Source: Trabulsiella odontotermitis
Lineage (GTDB): Bacteria > Pseudomonadota > Gammaproteobacteria > Enterobacterales > Enterobacteriaceae
NCBI RefSeq assembly: GCF_030053895.1
Contig: NZ_CP125781.1
Location: forward strand, 2,108,001-2,172,000
Direction of reading: 5' to 3'
Length of the DNA stretch: 64,000 nucleotides
How positions within the stretch are numbered: the stretch's first letter is position 1; each line of letters starts with the position of its first letter. The translations under genes and the position numbers were made by a program. This document shows positions 17,281 through 26,525 of the stretch, one piece after another. The notes beneath the pieces are model-generated. The model saw only the letters and a list, made by a program, of their open reading frames with translations, made no database searches and was not told the origin of the DNA.

Positions 17281-18602
17281 ACGCCTGGGAAGTGAACTTT
17301 GACGGTCTGGTCGGTTTAACACACCACTATGCCGGACTGTCGTTTGGCAATGAAGCCTCCACGAAACACCGCTTTCAGGTTTCTAACCCGCAACTGGCGG
17401 CGAAGCAGGGGCTGCTGAAAATGAAAGCGCTGGCGGACGCGGGCTATAAACAGGCGGTGATCCCACCGCAGGAACGGCCCAATGTGCCGTTGCTGCGGCA
17501 ACTGGGTTTCAGCGGCAGTGACGAGCAGGTGGTTGAGAAGGCGGCCGCGCAGGCACCGCAACTGTTGTCGGCGGTCAGTTCAGCGTCGTCGATGTGGGTC
17601 GCCAATGCCGCCACGGTAGCGCCTTCCGCTGATACCCTTGATGGTCGCGTGCACCTGACGGTCGCCAACCTCAATAACAAATTCCACCGCGCCAGTGAAG
17701 CGCCCACCACCGAGGCGGTACTGCGGGCGCTGCTGCCTGACGAGCACTATTTCGCCATCCACAGCGCACTGCCGCAGGTGGCAATGTTTGGCGACGAAGG
17801 CGCGGCGAACCATAACCGTTTTGGTGGCGCGTACGGGCAGCCGGGCGTGCAGATGTTCGTTTACGGGCGTGAGGAAGGGGGCGAGCAGCGTCCGTCGCGT
17901 TACCCCGCCCGGCAGACGCTGGAAGCCAGCCAGGCGGTGGCGCGACTGAACCGGGTCAATCCACAACAGGTGATTTTCGCCCAGCAAAATCCGTCGGTGA
18001 TCGACAAAGGCGTTTTCCATAATGACGTGATTGCAGTCAGCAACCGCCAGGTACTGTTCTGCCATCAGCAGGCATTTGTCGATCAGAGTGCGTTGCTGTC
18101 GCAACTGGCGGCGCGCGTGCCGGGCTTTACCCCCATCGAAGTGCCCGCGTCACGCGTGTCGGTGGAAGAGGCGGTAGCGACTTATCTGTTTAACAGCCAA
18201 CTGCTGAGCAAAGCGGACGGCAGCATGATGCTGGTACTGCCGAAAGAGTCGCAGTCGCACGAAGGCGTCTGGCGTTATCTCAATGATTTGCTGGCGCAGG
18301 ATAACCCGGTAAGCGAACTGAAGGTGTTCGATCTGCGCGAGAGCATGGCGAACGGCGGCGGCCCGGCGTGTCTGCGCCTGCGCGTGGTGCTTAACGAACA
18401 TGAGATGGCGGCAGTCAACCCGGCGGCGCTGATGAACGAGACGCTGTTCATCACCCTCAATGACTGGGTGGATCGTTACTATCGCGACAGGCTGACGCAG
18501 GCGGATCTGGCTGACCCGCAACTGTTGCGCGAAGGGCGCGAAGCGCTCGATCGCCTGACGCAGATCCTGAAGCTGGGATCGGTGTATCCGTTCCAGCGCT
18601 GA
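17277..18602 (+). CDS. astB: N-succinylarginine dihydrolase AstB
   Basis: Second step: succinylarginine to succinylornithine, two ammonia and CO2, by an amidinotransferase-like fold. 441 aa (E. coli 447). The substrate-recognition start EVNFDGLVGLTHHYAGLS is intact, as is the catalytic cysteine Cys365 in GGPACLRLRVV with an intact NHNRF segment upstream. Fourth gene of the operon, 9 bases before astE. Confidence 0.97.
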   Translation: MNAWEVNFDGLVGLTHHYAGLSFGNEASTKHRFQVSNPQLAAKQGLLKMKALADAGYKQAVIPPQERPNVPLLRQLGFSGSDEQVVEKAAAQAPQLLSAVSSASSMWVANAATVAPSADTLDGRVHLTVANLNNKFHRASEAPTTEAVLRALLPDEHYFAIHSALPQVAMFGDEGAANHNRFGGAYGQPGVQMFVYGREEGGEQRPSRYPARQTLEASQAVARLNRVNPQQVIFAQQNPSVIDKGVFHNDVIAVSNRQVLFCHQQAFVDQSALLSQLAARVPGFTPIEVPASRVSVEEAVATYLFNSQLLSKADGSMMLVLPKESQSHEGVWRYLNDLLAQDNPVSELKVFDLRESMANGGGPACLRLRVVLNEHEMAAVNPAALMNETLFITLNDWVDRYYRDRLTQADLADPQLLREGREALDRLTQILKLGSVYPFQR

Positions 18603-18611
18603 GAGGGCACG

Positions 18612-19580
18612 ATGAAGGATTTTCTGGCATTAACGCTGGCGGGGCGATTGCCCCACAGCTTTCACGGCAACACACCGCATTTTCGCTGGCACTGGCTGGA
18701 TTGCGGCATTTTGCAACTGACGCCGCATCAGCCTGTTGAACGCTCGCTGGTGCTGTCGGCCGGCATTCATGGCAATGAAACGGCACCGGTGGAGATGGTC
18801 GATAACCTTCTGCACCGCCTGTTTGCCGGTGAGCTGGCGCTGCACTGTCGGCTGCTGGTGATCTTCGGTAACCCGGCGGCGCTGCAAGTCAACCGCCGCT
18901 ATCTGCACAGTGATCTGAACCGGATGTTTGGTGGTCGCTGGCAGACATTCCCGCCCGGTAGCGATACGGCTCGTGCCGTGGTGCTGGAGCAAGCGCTGGC
19001 ACAGTTCTGGCGCGACGCTGAGGAGGGTGAGCGCTGGCATCTGGATCTGCATACGGCGATCCGCGGCTCGCACCATGTGCGCTTCGGTGTGTTACCCGCA
19101 CGCCCCACGCCGTGGACACCGCAATTTCTTGACTGGCTGGGTAGCGCCGGGCTGGAAGCACTGGTCTTTCATCAGGCGCCAGCCGGAACATTCACCCACT
19201 ACAGTTGCGAGCGGTTTAATGCGCTCTCCTGTACCCTTGAGCTGGGCAAAGCGTTACCGTTCGGGCAAAACGATCTGACATTGTTTGCCCAAACCCAACA
19301 GGCGCTGGCGGCGTGGATAGCGGGTGATCATCTGGAGGCCGCAAACACGGCGCCGGTACGCTACCGTGTTTCGCAGCAAATCACCCGCCGCAGCGAAGCT
19401 TTCGAACTGTATATGTCTGACGATACGCTCAATTTTACGCCGTTCATCCAGGGAACGTTGCTGGCGGAAGATGGCGAGACCTGTTATCAGGTGGAGCATG
19501 AGCGGGAGTTTGTGCTGTTTCCTAATCCGACCGTGGCGTTGGGCTTGCGGGCCGGACTGATGCTGGTGCGGGAGTCGTGA
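18612..19580 (+). CDS. astE: Succinylglutamate desuccinylase AstE
   Basis: Last step: hydrolysis of succinylglutamate to glutamate and succinate by a zinc carboxypeptidase-like enzyme. 322 aa, as in E. coli. The zinc-binding motif is in AGIHGNETAPVEM, with a second ligand histidine in WHLDLHTAIRGSHH and further conserved LELGKALPFGQND. It ends at 19580 and the convergent regulator gene ends at 19581, with no terminator visible in between. Confidence 0.96.
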   Translation: MKDFLALTLAGRLPHSFHGNTPHFRWHWLDCGILQLTPHQPVERSLVLSAGIHGNETAPVEMVDNLLHRLFAGELALHCRLLVIFGNPAALQVNRRYLHSDLNRMFGGRWQTFPPGSDTARAVVLEQALAQFWRDAEEGERWHLDLHTAIRGSHHVRFGVLPARPTPWTPQFLDWLGSAGLEALVFHQAPAGTFTHYSCERFNALSCTLELGKALPFGQNDLTLFAQTQQALAAWIAGDHLEAANTAPVRYRVSQQITRRSEAFELYMSDDTLNFTPFIQGTLLAEDGETCYQVEHEREFVLFPNPTVALGLRAGLMLVRES

Positions 19581-20201
19581 TCAGCGCAGGTCGCTGTCGT
19601 GCTGTAGCTGGCAGGAGACCAGCGCGCCCTGATGCATGGTGATTTCGCCGTTGCTGCGCAACAGGGCCAGGCATTTCATCACGTAGCTGCGGGAGAGGCC
19701 GGAACGCGTCCGCACATATTCTGCCGCCGGAATGCGTTGCCGGATTAACGAGGTTTCCTGCTCCAGCGCCTGCAGAAAATAACGGATCACTGCCAGCGAA
19801 CTTTTCCCCGAGGTATTGAGCAAAATACCGTGCATGGCGGTGGCCGTTGCGCTGCTGACCTCAAACATCTCCCGCCACAGGTTTTGCGCTTCCACAATCT
19901 CTTTTACCCGGCTCAGCGGAATGACGGTGAGCGCCGTGGCGTCGTAAGCCTGAAGATAATAATCCGCGCGGTTTTCCAGGACAGTATTCACGCCGAGCAT
20001 GCCCGGTGCGGACAGACAGTAAATCAGCCGCTCGTCAGAACTTCGCTGCACCGCCACCAGCCCCTCACGAATCAATAACACTTCAGCATCTTCTCCGGTG
20101 CTGAAGGTAAAGATCTGCCCGCACTCCAGTGTGTAATCAATACCCTCGTGGTGAAGGGCAGTCAGCAGCCTGTCCAGGGCGGCAACGGGTTTTATGTTCA
20201 T
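19581..20201 (-). CDS. CRP-fold transcriptional regulator beside the fimbrial operon
   Basis: About 206 aa from ATG 20201 (earlier in-frame starts exist at 20270 and 20306). Residues about 10-120 resemble a cyclic-nucleotide-binding-type beta barrel (ILLREG-like segment VLLIREGLVAVQ, LSAPGMLGVN), but I see none of the phosphate-binding RE...S residues of CRP. The C-terminal winged helix has PAAEYVRTRSGLSRSYVMKC. The architecture fits the IprA/YaiV-like group of helix-turn-helix regulators. It is divergent from the pilin gene and so probably controls it; I chose the start by similarity in length to the second regulator at 25914-26525. Confidence 0.75.
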   Translation of the reverse strand: MNIKPVAALDRLLTALHHEGIDYTLECGQIFTFSTGEDAEVLLIREGLVAVQRSSDERLIYCLSAPGMLGVNTVLENRADYYLQAYDATALTVIPLSRVKEIVEAQNLWREMFEVSSATATAMHGILLNTSGKSSLAVIRYFLQALEQETSLIRQRIPAAEYVRTRSGLSRSYVMKCLALLRSNGEITMHQGALVSCQLQHDSDLR

Positions 20202-20388
20202 GACAGTGGTGTTTGTTCCTGTGTCAGGCGTGTTAGCGAATACATGAAACCTTAGCCTGGATACGGGCATTTCCCCAATCAATGTTGAGAAAATAATGGG
20301 TCTCATAATGGACTTAGCTTTGGGTAATAATCAATTTGTTAACCCTGTCGAATCTTTATATCGTTTATCCCGTCACCGCATGAAGCAT

Positions 20389-20437
20389 AAAAAAAGAAAT
20401 AGTGTGATGCTTTTATAGCACACTCGTTGCTTTTTTT
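20389..20437. promoter_or_regulatory. A-tract/hairpin/T-tract element in the fimbrial leader
   Basis: Seven As, then AGTGTG ... CACACT forming a stem with inner CT/AG pairs, and seven Ts. It lies 70-120 bases upstream of the pilin gene and 190 bases from the divergent regulator. It could act as an intrinsic terminator in either direction (attenuation of the fimbrial transcript) or be an operator. The 20202-20509 interval holds nothing else that I recognise; there is no fim-type invertible element or recombinase. Confidence 0.5.
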
Positions 20438-20509
20438 AGTGATGGTCGGTGAACGATATTATCAGAATTAACGCTGATAACAGGATCTATTAACTATCAG
20501 GAATGTCAT

Positions 20510-21040
20510 ATGAAAAAATTGCTTTTAGGTGCCGCGTTGTTACCGCTCGCGGTTATTGCCACAATGCAAACAGCAAGCGCCAGCGACGGGACCATTAAGT
20601 TTAATGGATCAATTGTGGATTCTCCCTGCGTCATTTCTTCAGCGTCGCAGAATCAGGAAGTGGATCTGGGTGCAGTGAAAAGCTCGACCTTTGCCGCAAC
20701 GGGGGATAAATCTACCGCCACGCCGTTCCAGATTAAGCTCGAAGAGTGCGATCTGACCGCCGGTAAAACCAAGGTCAACGTGGTGTTTAACGGTATTGGC
20801 GATGATGATGATACCTCATTGCTCTCCGTTGATAATGGTGCGGGAAGCGCGACCGGCGTCGGGATCGGTATTTTTGATTCCAAAGGTGAAGCCATTGCCC
20901 TTAATGATGGCGCCTCTCTTGAGACGTTATCCGAAGGGGCAACCACGCTGAATTACGATGCCCGCTATGTCAGCACTAAAGATGCGGTCACCATCGGTAA
21001 CGCCAGTGGGCAAGTCGATTTTAGTCTGACCTACGAGTAA
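20510..21040 (+). CDS. Major fimbrial subunit (type-1-like pilin)
   Basis: Structural pilin of a chaperone-usher fimbria. 176 aa with a signal peptide (to about ASAS before DGTIKFNG). The mature protein has the pilin features: N-terminal donor strand region GTIKFNGSIVDSPC, two cysteines (in DSPCVIS and EECDLT) for the fold disulphide, and the beta-zipper end VDFSLTYE with a penultimate tyrosine. RBS GGAATG is 5 bases before the ATG. First gene of a five-gene operon. Confidence 0.92.
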   Translation: MKKLLLGAALLPLAVIATMQTASASDGTIKFNGSIVDSPCVISSASQNQEVDLGAVKSSTFAATGDKSTATPFQIKLEECDLTAGKTKVNVVFNGIGDDDDTSLLSVDNGAGSATGVGIGIFDSKGEAIALNDGASLETLSEGATTLNYDARYVSTKDAVTIGNASGQVDFSLTYE

Positions 21041-21093
21041 TTATTGGGTCGCTCTGGCAGGCATTCGTCTGCCAGCCTTTCATTGAGGTTAAT

Positions 21094-21780
21094 ATGTTAC
21101 GTATTTCAACTGCGTTTGCCGCGGTCTGCCTTTTTGTGCCTGGCTGCTTTGCAGGTGGTATTTCATTAAATGCCACGCGGATTATTTATCAGGAAGGTCA
21201 GAAAGAAGCCTCGCTGACGGTACAGAATCATAGTCAGAAAGATGTCTTTCTGGTGCAGTCATGGATTGATGATATTAACGGCAATAAAAAGACGCCATTT
21301 ATTATTACGCCGCCATTATTTCAGATGCAGCCGAATAAAAATAATGCGTTGCGGATTGTGAATATTAATAACCAGCTGCCTGCTGATCGCGAATCGGTGT
21401 ACTGGATTAACGTTAAAGCGATTCCGGCGGTGAGCGAAGACGGTGCCGGGAAAAACCTGCTGCAAATCGCGGTTCGCACGCGCCTGAAACTGTTTTATCG
21501 CCCCAGCGGATTGCCTGGCGATCAGGCCAGCGCCGCGAAGATGCTGACGTTTTCCCATGCCGGAAAGCAGCTCGCCATCGATAACCCGTCGGCATATGTG
21601 ATGACGTTCCACGATCTGAAAGTGGGCGACAAGACGATTAGCGATCCGGTGATGGTACCGGCGAAAGGCCATCTTTCAGTCAAATTACCGGCAAATGTCG
21701 GGGCGTTCAGCCAGGTGCAGTACAGCATCATTAACGATTTTGGCGCAGCCGGTGCGCTGATGACACAGCCGGTGCGCTGA
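21094..21780 (+). CDS. Periplasmic fimbrial chaperone
   Basis: FGS-type PapD/FimC-like chaperone, 228 aa, with a signal peptide (cleavage near CFAG). Two Ig-like domains: the N-terminal strand GISLNATRIIYQEGQKEASLTV, with the conserved arginine, the subunit-capping segment IAVRTRLKLFYRPSGL with the conserved lysine region, and a C-terminal domain ending near FGAAGALMTQPVR. It escorts pilins to the usher and caps their groove. RBS GAGG at proper spacing. Follows the pilin gene by 53 bases. Confidence 0.93.
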   Translation: MLRISTAFAAVCLFVPGCFAGGISLNATRIIYQEGQKEASLTVQNHSQKDVFLVQSWIDDINGNKKTPFIITPPLFQMQPNKNNALRIVNINNQLPADRESVYWINVKAIPAVSEDGAGKNLLQIAVRTRLKLFYRPSGLPGDQASAAKMLTFSHAGKQLAIDNPSAYVMTFHDLKVGDKTISDPVMVPAKGHLSVKLPANVGAFSQVQYSIINDFGAAGALMTQPVR

Positions 21781-21802
21781 GTCGGGGCTACGGGTTGCCA
21801 TT

Positions 21803-24331
21803 ATGGAGACGTCGCGACACTCACTCACCCTCATGGTGATGATTACGCTGGTGGGGAGCGGTGCAATTTGCACGCTACCGGCAGCCGCGGCGAAGTTTAA
21901 CCCCAAATTTCTCGAAAACGCAGAGGGTATTGACCAGCATCTTGATCTCTCCGCTTATGAACAAAACGATGCGCAACGCCCAGGGAAATATCAGGTCGAT
22001 ATTTACGTCAATGATCAGAGACAGACCTCCGGGGCACTGACATTTACCGCCGCCCATGATGATAAGCAGGGACAAACGCTGTTGCCCTGCCTGACCAAAG
22101 CCCAGTTACAAGCCTGGGGCGTAAGAACAGCGGCGTTCGATGACATCGCGAAACTGCCTGATGACGCCTGCGTGCCGTTCTGGGCCATCATCCCTGGCGC
22201 GCAAAGCGTGCTGGATTTCAATGCGCTGAAACTGTCGTTGAGTTTCCCGCAGGCGGCGATGGAGCAGACAGCGCGCGGCACGGTGCCGGAAAATCGTTGG
22301 GATAACGGCATTCCGGCACTGCTGTTTGATTACAGCTACAGCGGCAGCCAGAACCACTATCAGTCAGAGAGCGGTGACGGCAACGAGGGCAGCAGCGAAC
22401 GCAGTGACTATCTCAACCTGCGTAGCGGTTTTAACCTCGGGCCGTGGCGTCTGCGCAACAATAGCGTCTGGCAGCACGGCAGCGGTGACAATCACTGGGA
22501 CAGCATGGGCACTTACCTGACCCGGGCGCTGATCCCGCTCAAATCGCAACTGACGATGGGAGATACCTCCACCTCAGGCGACATTTTCGACAGCCTGCCG
22601 GTGCGTGGCGTGGTGCTCGCATCAGATGATCAAATGCTGCCGGACAGCCAGCGTGGCTTCGCGCCCGTGATCCGCGGTATTGCTAAAACCAACGCCGAAG
22701 TGGTGGTGGAACAGAACGGCTATGTGATTTACCGCCGTTTTGTGTCACCGGGACAGTTTGAAATTAACGATCTCTATCCGACGTCGAACAGCGGCGATTT
22801 AACGGTGACCGTGAAAGAGAGCGACGGCAGCGAGCAAAAATTCATTCAGCCGTATGCGGCGGTGGCGATTATGCAGCGTGAAGGCCAGCTCAAATACAGC
22901 CTCGCGGCAGGTCGTTATCAGGCTGGTAACTACCAGAGTGAGTCGCCGCAACTCATGGAAGCGACGGCGATATACGGTTTACCCGCCGGAATGACCGCCT
23001 ATGGCGGTGTACTGGCAGGCGTTGGCTATAACGCACAGGCACTGGGTATTGGTAAAAATATGGGCGAATGGGGAGCGTTGTCACTGGACGCCACCCACGC
23101 TACCAGCCTGGCGGCGGACGATGTCGTATCGAGTGGTTACGCCTGGCGGTTGCTGTACGCCAAAAGTTTTGCCGCCACCGGCACCAGTTTTAACCTCTCC
23201 GGCTACCGCTATTCCACGCCGGGCTTTTACACCTTTCAGGAAGCCACAGACAGCCGCAGCGAGGCCGACAGCGATTACGGTCATTACCATCGCCGCAGCC
23301 AGTTGCAAATTAATATGACGCAGCAACTGGCGACATGGGGCTCGTGGTACATCAACGCCACGGACCAGAAATACTGGCAGGGCGACGATGAGAGCCTGAC
23401 GTTTTCGACAGGCTATAACGGGCATATCGGGCGCGCCACCTGGTCGCTGGCCTGGTCGGCAAACAGGAATCCCGATGATGACACCACCGATCGCTTGTGG
23501 TCGCTGGACGTCAGTCTGCCCATCGGATCGGCATGGAGCAGTTTCCACACCACCCGCGATCAGGACAAACGCACCGTGTCGCAGGTGGGGCTCAATGGCA
23601 CACTGCTCGACGACCATAACCTGGATTACAGCGTGACCGAGGGTTATGGCAGCGACGGGCAGGGTAACAGCGGCAGCGCCTCGCTGAACTACCAGGGCGG
23701 GCGCGGGGATGTGGATGTTGGCTACAACTATGGCGCGGATTCCCGCCAGCTCAACTACAGCCTGCGCGGTGGGGTGATTATGCACAGCGGCGGCGTCACG
23801 CTGTCGCAACCGCTCGGCGAGACCATGGCGCTGGTCAGCGCGCCGGGGGCGCAGGGCAGTAGCGTCACCAATAACAGCGGTGTGACGATTGACCGTTTCG
23901 GCAACGCGGTCGTGCCGCAGTTGACGCCATACCGGGAGACAGAGGTCTCGCTGCGCAGCGAAACGCTCAACAATCAGGTGGATCTGAACGATGCCTTCCT
24001 GCAGGTCGTACCGACACGCGGCGCGGTGGTACGGGCCAGTTTCGATACCCGTGTGGGTTACCGCGCGCTGTTGACGCTAACCCGTCCGGAGAAAGGCGCG
24101 GTGCCGTTTGGCGCCACGGCGTCGCTGGTGGATGACCACGCGAAAACCCCGACCACCGGCATGGTGGCGGAAGACGGCGAACTGTATATCAGCGGTCTGC
24201 CGGAGAAAGGACGCATCGACGTGAGCTGGGGCAAAGGGCATGATGAACGCTGCGTGGCGGATTACCAGCTTCCACAATCACAATTACGCAGTGCGGTGAT
24301 TTCACTGTCTGCGACCTGTCAGAGTGAATAA
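21803..24331 (+). CDS. Fimbrial usher (outer-membrane assembly platform)
   Basis: FimD/PapC-like usher of 842 aa: signal peptide (to about AAAA), then N-terminal chaperone-binding domain FNPKFLENAEGIDQHLDLSAY, a 24-strand beta-barrel with plug region, and C-terminal domains ending in a cysteine-containing segment ISLSATCQSE. Typical usher motifs are PVRGVVLASDDQMLPDSQRG, FAPVIRGIA, NGYVIYRRFVSPGQF and GYNAQALGIGKN. It begins 22 bases after the chaperone stop and its stop lies beside the adhesin start. Confidence 0.95.
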   Translation: METSRHSLTLMVMITLVGSGAICTLPAAAAKFNPKFLENAEGIDQHLDLSAYEQNDAQRPGKYQVDIYVNDQRQTSGALTFTAAHDDKQGQTLLPCLTKAQLQAWGVRTAAFDDIAKLPDDACVPFWAIIPGAQSVLDFNALKLSLSFPQAAMEQTARGTVPENRWDNGIPALLFDYSYSGSQNHYQSESGDGNEGSSERSDYLNLRSGFNLGPWRLRNNSVWQHGSGDNHWDSMGTYLTRALIPLKSQLTMGDTSTSGDIFDSLPVRGVVLASDDQMLPDSQRGFAPVIRGIAKTNAEVVVEQNGYVIYRRFVSPGQFEINDLYPTSNSGDLTVTVKESDGSEQKFIQPYAAVAIMQREGQLKYSLAAGRYQAGNYQSESPQLMEATAIYGLPAGMTAYGGVLAGVGYNAQALGIGKNMGEWGALSLDATHATSLAADDVVSSGYAWRLLYAKSFAATGTSFNLSGYRYSTPGFYTFQEATDSRSEADSDYGHYHRRSQLQINMTQQLATWGSWYINATDQKYWQGDDESLTFSTGYNGHIGRATWSLAWSANRNPDDDTTDRLWSLDVSLPIGSAWSSFHTTRDQDKRTVSQVGLNGTLLDDHNLDYSVTEGYGSDGQGNSGSASLNYQGGRGDVDVGYNYGADSRQLNYSLRGGVIMHSGGVTLSQPLGETMALVSAPGAQGSSVTNNSGVTIDRFGNAVVPQLTPYRETEVSLRSETLNNQVDLNDAFLQVVPTRGAVVRASFDTRVGYRALLTLTRPEKGAVPFGATASLVDDHAKTPTTGMVAEDGELYISGLPEKGRIDVSWGKGHDERCVADYQLPQSQLRSAVISLSATCQSE

Positions 24332-24332
24332 T

Positions 24333-25388
24333 ATGAAAATCATCATGGGATTACTGGCCTGCGGATTATGGCTGGCATTGAGCGGCGCACCGGCGCAGGC
24401 GGCAGGCGACTGGGGGCCATGCCAGTCCGATACTGTGCATCAGTTTCCATCTTCCTTTAATGAGACGATCACCGACCCGTCGCAGAACTATTCCGGGCAT
24501 GAATTTGATAATTTTTACCACTGGGACAACGGTCAGAAGTACACCATTATCTGCGAATGTCCCGATAATATGTCCAATCCACCTGTGTCCTACTATAAGG
24601 CTACGGTTAATCTCCCGGCAGGGCATGCGGCGAACTGGTACCAGGTGAATGATAACCTTGAGGTGCGTACCAGCATTGATGTCTATAACCAGGGAAGTGT
24701 CATCACGCCATTCAGCGATCTGTCGAATAAAACAGTGTCGTCAGGTGAATGTGAAGCTAAAGGCGGTACGCATAATGCGTCGACAGGGACCAAGGGTAGC
24801 GTGTCACTGTATATCGCGCATCCGTTTGTCGGTACCTCTACCATTCCGCAAGTGGAAATAGCGGCATTGTATGCCAGCAAAAAAGCGGGCGTCTATTCGA
24901 CGACGCCGATCGTGCGGGTCCTGCTCAGCGGCACGGTTGAAGTGGATCAGGGTTGTGAGATTGACGGCGGGTCGGTGGTGAATATTCCGCTGGGGGAGTA
25001 TGACGCGCGTGATTTCGAAGTGCCCGCCGGAAGCAAACCACAGAACGTACAGATAATCAAAGAAAAGCTGGTGCTTCACTGTCATAACATTTCGGATGGC
25101 GTTCGCGCGTGGGTGCATATTGAAGGGACTGTCAATCCCAACAACGCCACCGCGATTGATATGGGCAACCCGGATATTGGTGTGCAAATTGCTGGCGACA
25201 CCAGCGAGAAAGTGATGATCCCAAATGACGTTAACAGCGAAGAGCAGCTTGCGCTGGGCTTCCAGGACGCCAGTGGCAGCCGCAGCGCAGTGTTCAATAT
25301 GCACGCGTGGCCCATCAACACCACCGGTAAACGCCCGGCATCAGGCGATTATCAGGGCATTGCTTCGTTGCGGGTGGAGATCGAATAA
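24333..25388 (+). CDS. Putative tip adhesin (two-domain fimbrial protein)
   Basis: 351 aa: signal peptide (to about AQA), then an N-terminal domain of about 180 residues rich in aromatic residues and with several cysteines (WGPCQSDT, ICECPDN, GECEAKGG), a short linker, and a C-terminal pilin domain beginning about residue 205 (VEVDQGCEIDGGSVV, VLHCHN) and ending YQGIASLRVEIE. This is the layout of a receptor-binding tip adhesin; the ligand cannot be inferred. The ATG at 24333 is chosen over the GTG at 24324 for its hydrophobic leader start. I do not recognise a named homolog. Confidence 0.78.
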   Translation: MKIIMGLLACGLWLALSGAPAQAAGDWGPCQSDTVHQFPSSFNETITDPSQNYSGHEFDNFYHWDNGQKYTIICECPDNMSNPPVSYYKATVNLPAGHAANWYQVNDNLEVRTSIDVYNQGSVITPFSDLSNKTVSSGECEAKGGTHNASTGTKGSVSLYIAHPFVGTSTIPQVEIAALYASKKAGVYSTTPIVRVLLSGTVEVDQGCEIDGGSVVNIPLGEYDARDFEVPAGSKPQNVQIIKEKLVLHCHNISDGVRAWVHIEGTVNPNNATAIDMGNPDIGVQIAGDTSEKVMIPNDVNSEEQLALGFQDASGSRSAVFNMHAWPINTTGKRPASGDYQGIASLRVEIE

Positions 25389-25390
25389 TC

Positions 25391-25912
25391 ATGAGGCGCT
25401 TTTTTTTGACGGGTTTATGTTGCCTGCCATTGCTGGCGCTGGCGAAAACCGATATCGGTTCGCCAGGCGATCTTCACTTTTCGCTGTCGATACGCCAGGG
25501 CACCTGCGAACTGGTGCAAAGCGATTTCAGCGTGGAGATGGGCGAGGTGTCGCTCGCCCGTGGGCAAAACGTTGGTGATGCGTTGAACAGCGTCCCGTTT
25601 ACCCTTGGACTGCAACATTGCGGCGATGTGGTCACCGCCCGCGTGACCATGGATGGCGCAGCAGATACGGATAATCCTGATCTTTTTGCGCTCGACAAGG
25701 GCGGCGCCGACGGGGTGGCGCTGAAGATTGTTGATGCCAACGGTAAAATACAAAAACCGAAAAGCACCGATGCGACGAGTCATGATTTTGCCATTACCCC
25801 GACGCAGGGCATGATTTCGCTCGCCTGGACCGCCAGCTATGTGGTGACGCACACGCCGGTGAAAAGCGGTGCCGCAAATGCGCTGGTGAATTTTTCTGTG
25901 GAGTACGAGTAG
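25391..25912 (+). CDS. Minor fimbrial subunit
   Basis: 173 aa pilin-like protein with a signal peptide (MRRFFLTGLCCLPLLALA before KTDIG). It carries the two pilin cysteines (GTCELV and LQHCGD), the donor-strand N-terminus DLHFSLSIRQGT and the C-terminal zipper ANALVNFSVEYE. Probably an adaptor or terminator subunit of the FimF/FimG sort. Last gene of the operon; it ends 1 base before the stop of the convergent regulator. Confidence 0.85.
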   Translation: MRRFFLTGLCCLPLLALAKTDIGSPGDLHFSLSIRQGTCELVQSDFSVEMGEVSLARGQNVGDALNSVPFTLGLQHCGDVVTARVTMDGAADTDNPDLFALDKGGADGVALKIVDANGKIQKPKSTDATSHDFAITPTQGMISLAWTASYVVTHTPVKSGAANALVNFSVEYE

Positions 25913-25913
25913 C

Positions 25914-26525
25914 TTAAAAACGCTCGGGCAGGCGGTGAACGCCCAGCAGTTTGCCGTTTTCCAGCGCAATGTAATCGCCTTTTTTCAGTTCGCTCAGGAT
26001 CCGCTGAATACCGCTGCGTGAGAGCAGGGTGCGTTCCTGCAGATATTCCAGCGCGGTCATATTATGACGCAGCAGTTCATCTTCCTGCATAAACGCCAGC
26101 AGCGTCTGGCGAATCAGCTGGTAGCTCGATTGACCGACGTAACTGGCGGGCTGGCGGAACAGTTCGGTGGCCATAAAGCCCTGCACACAGGCGACGCTCT
26201 TCCACAGCTGTTTTTCATCGAACAGGGTCAGCGCCTGCTGACGAGGGATTATCTCGTAGCGCACCGTATTGCGTGTTTTCAGGTAGATCTGTGGCTGTCG
26301 GGTGGTTTCCGTCAGGGCAAAACCCAGTACAAACGGAGCGTACAGGTGGGCAACCAGCAGATGGTCGCTTTCACGGAAAATGCCGACGATCCCTTCATGA
26401 AGCACACAGACCACCGGCTCCGGAATATGGCGCAGTGAGATGAGCTGCCGCGGTCTGGCGGTGCGAATGTTTTCCGGGGAGGACAACGCGTCGGTCAGCG
26501 TCTGAATATGGTCAGAGGGCTTCAT
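25914..26525 (-). CDS. Second CRP-fold regulator, at the 3' end of the fimbrial operon
   Basis: 203 aa. N-terminal half is a CRP-like effector domain (PEPVVCVLHEGIVGIFRES, HLYAPFVLGFALTET) without recognisable cAMP-binding residues, and the C-terminal half is a winged helix (LEYLQERTLLSRSGIQRIL, ELKKGDYIALENGKLLGVH). Same architecture as the regulator at 19581-20201 and the LSRS-containing recognition helix is shared, so the two are probably paralogous. The gene points into the operon's end, nearly touching it. Confidence 0.78.
   Translation of the reverse strand: MKPSDHIQTLTDALSSPENIRTARPRQLISLRHIPEPVVCVLHEGIVGIFRESDHLLVAHLYAPFVLGFALTETTRQPQIYLKTRNTVRYEIIPRQQALTLFDEKQLWKSVACVQGFMATELFRQPASYVGQSSYQLIRQTLLAFMQEDELLRHNMTALEYLQERTLLSRSGIQRILSELKKGDYIALENGKLLGVHRLPERF

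Noticed and set aside
20202..20509. Possible fim-type invertible switch upstream of the pilin gene
   Set aside because: No terminal inverted repeats of that kind and no recombinase gene in the window.
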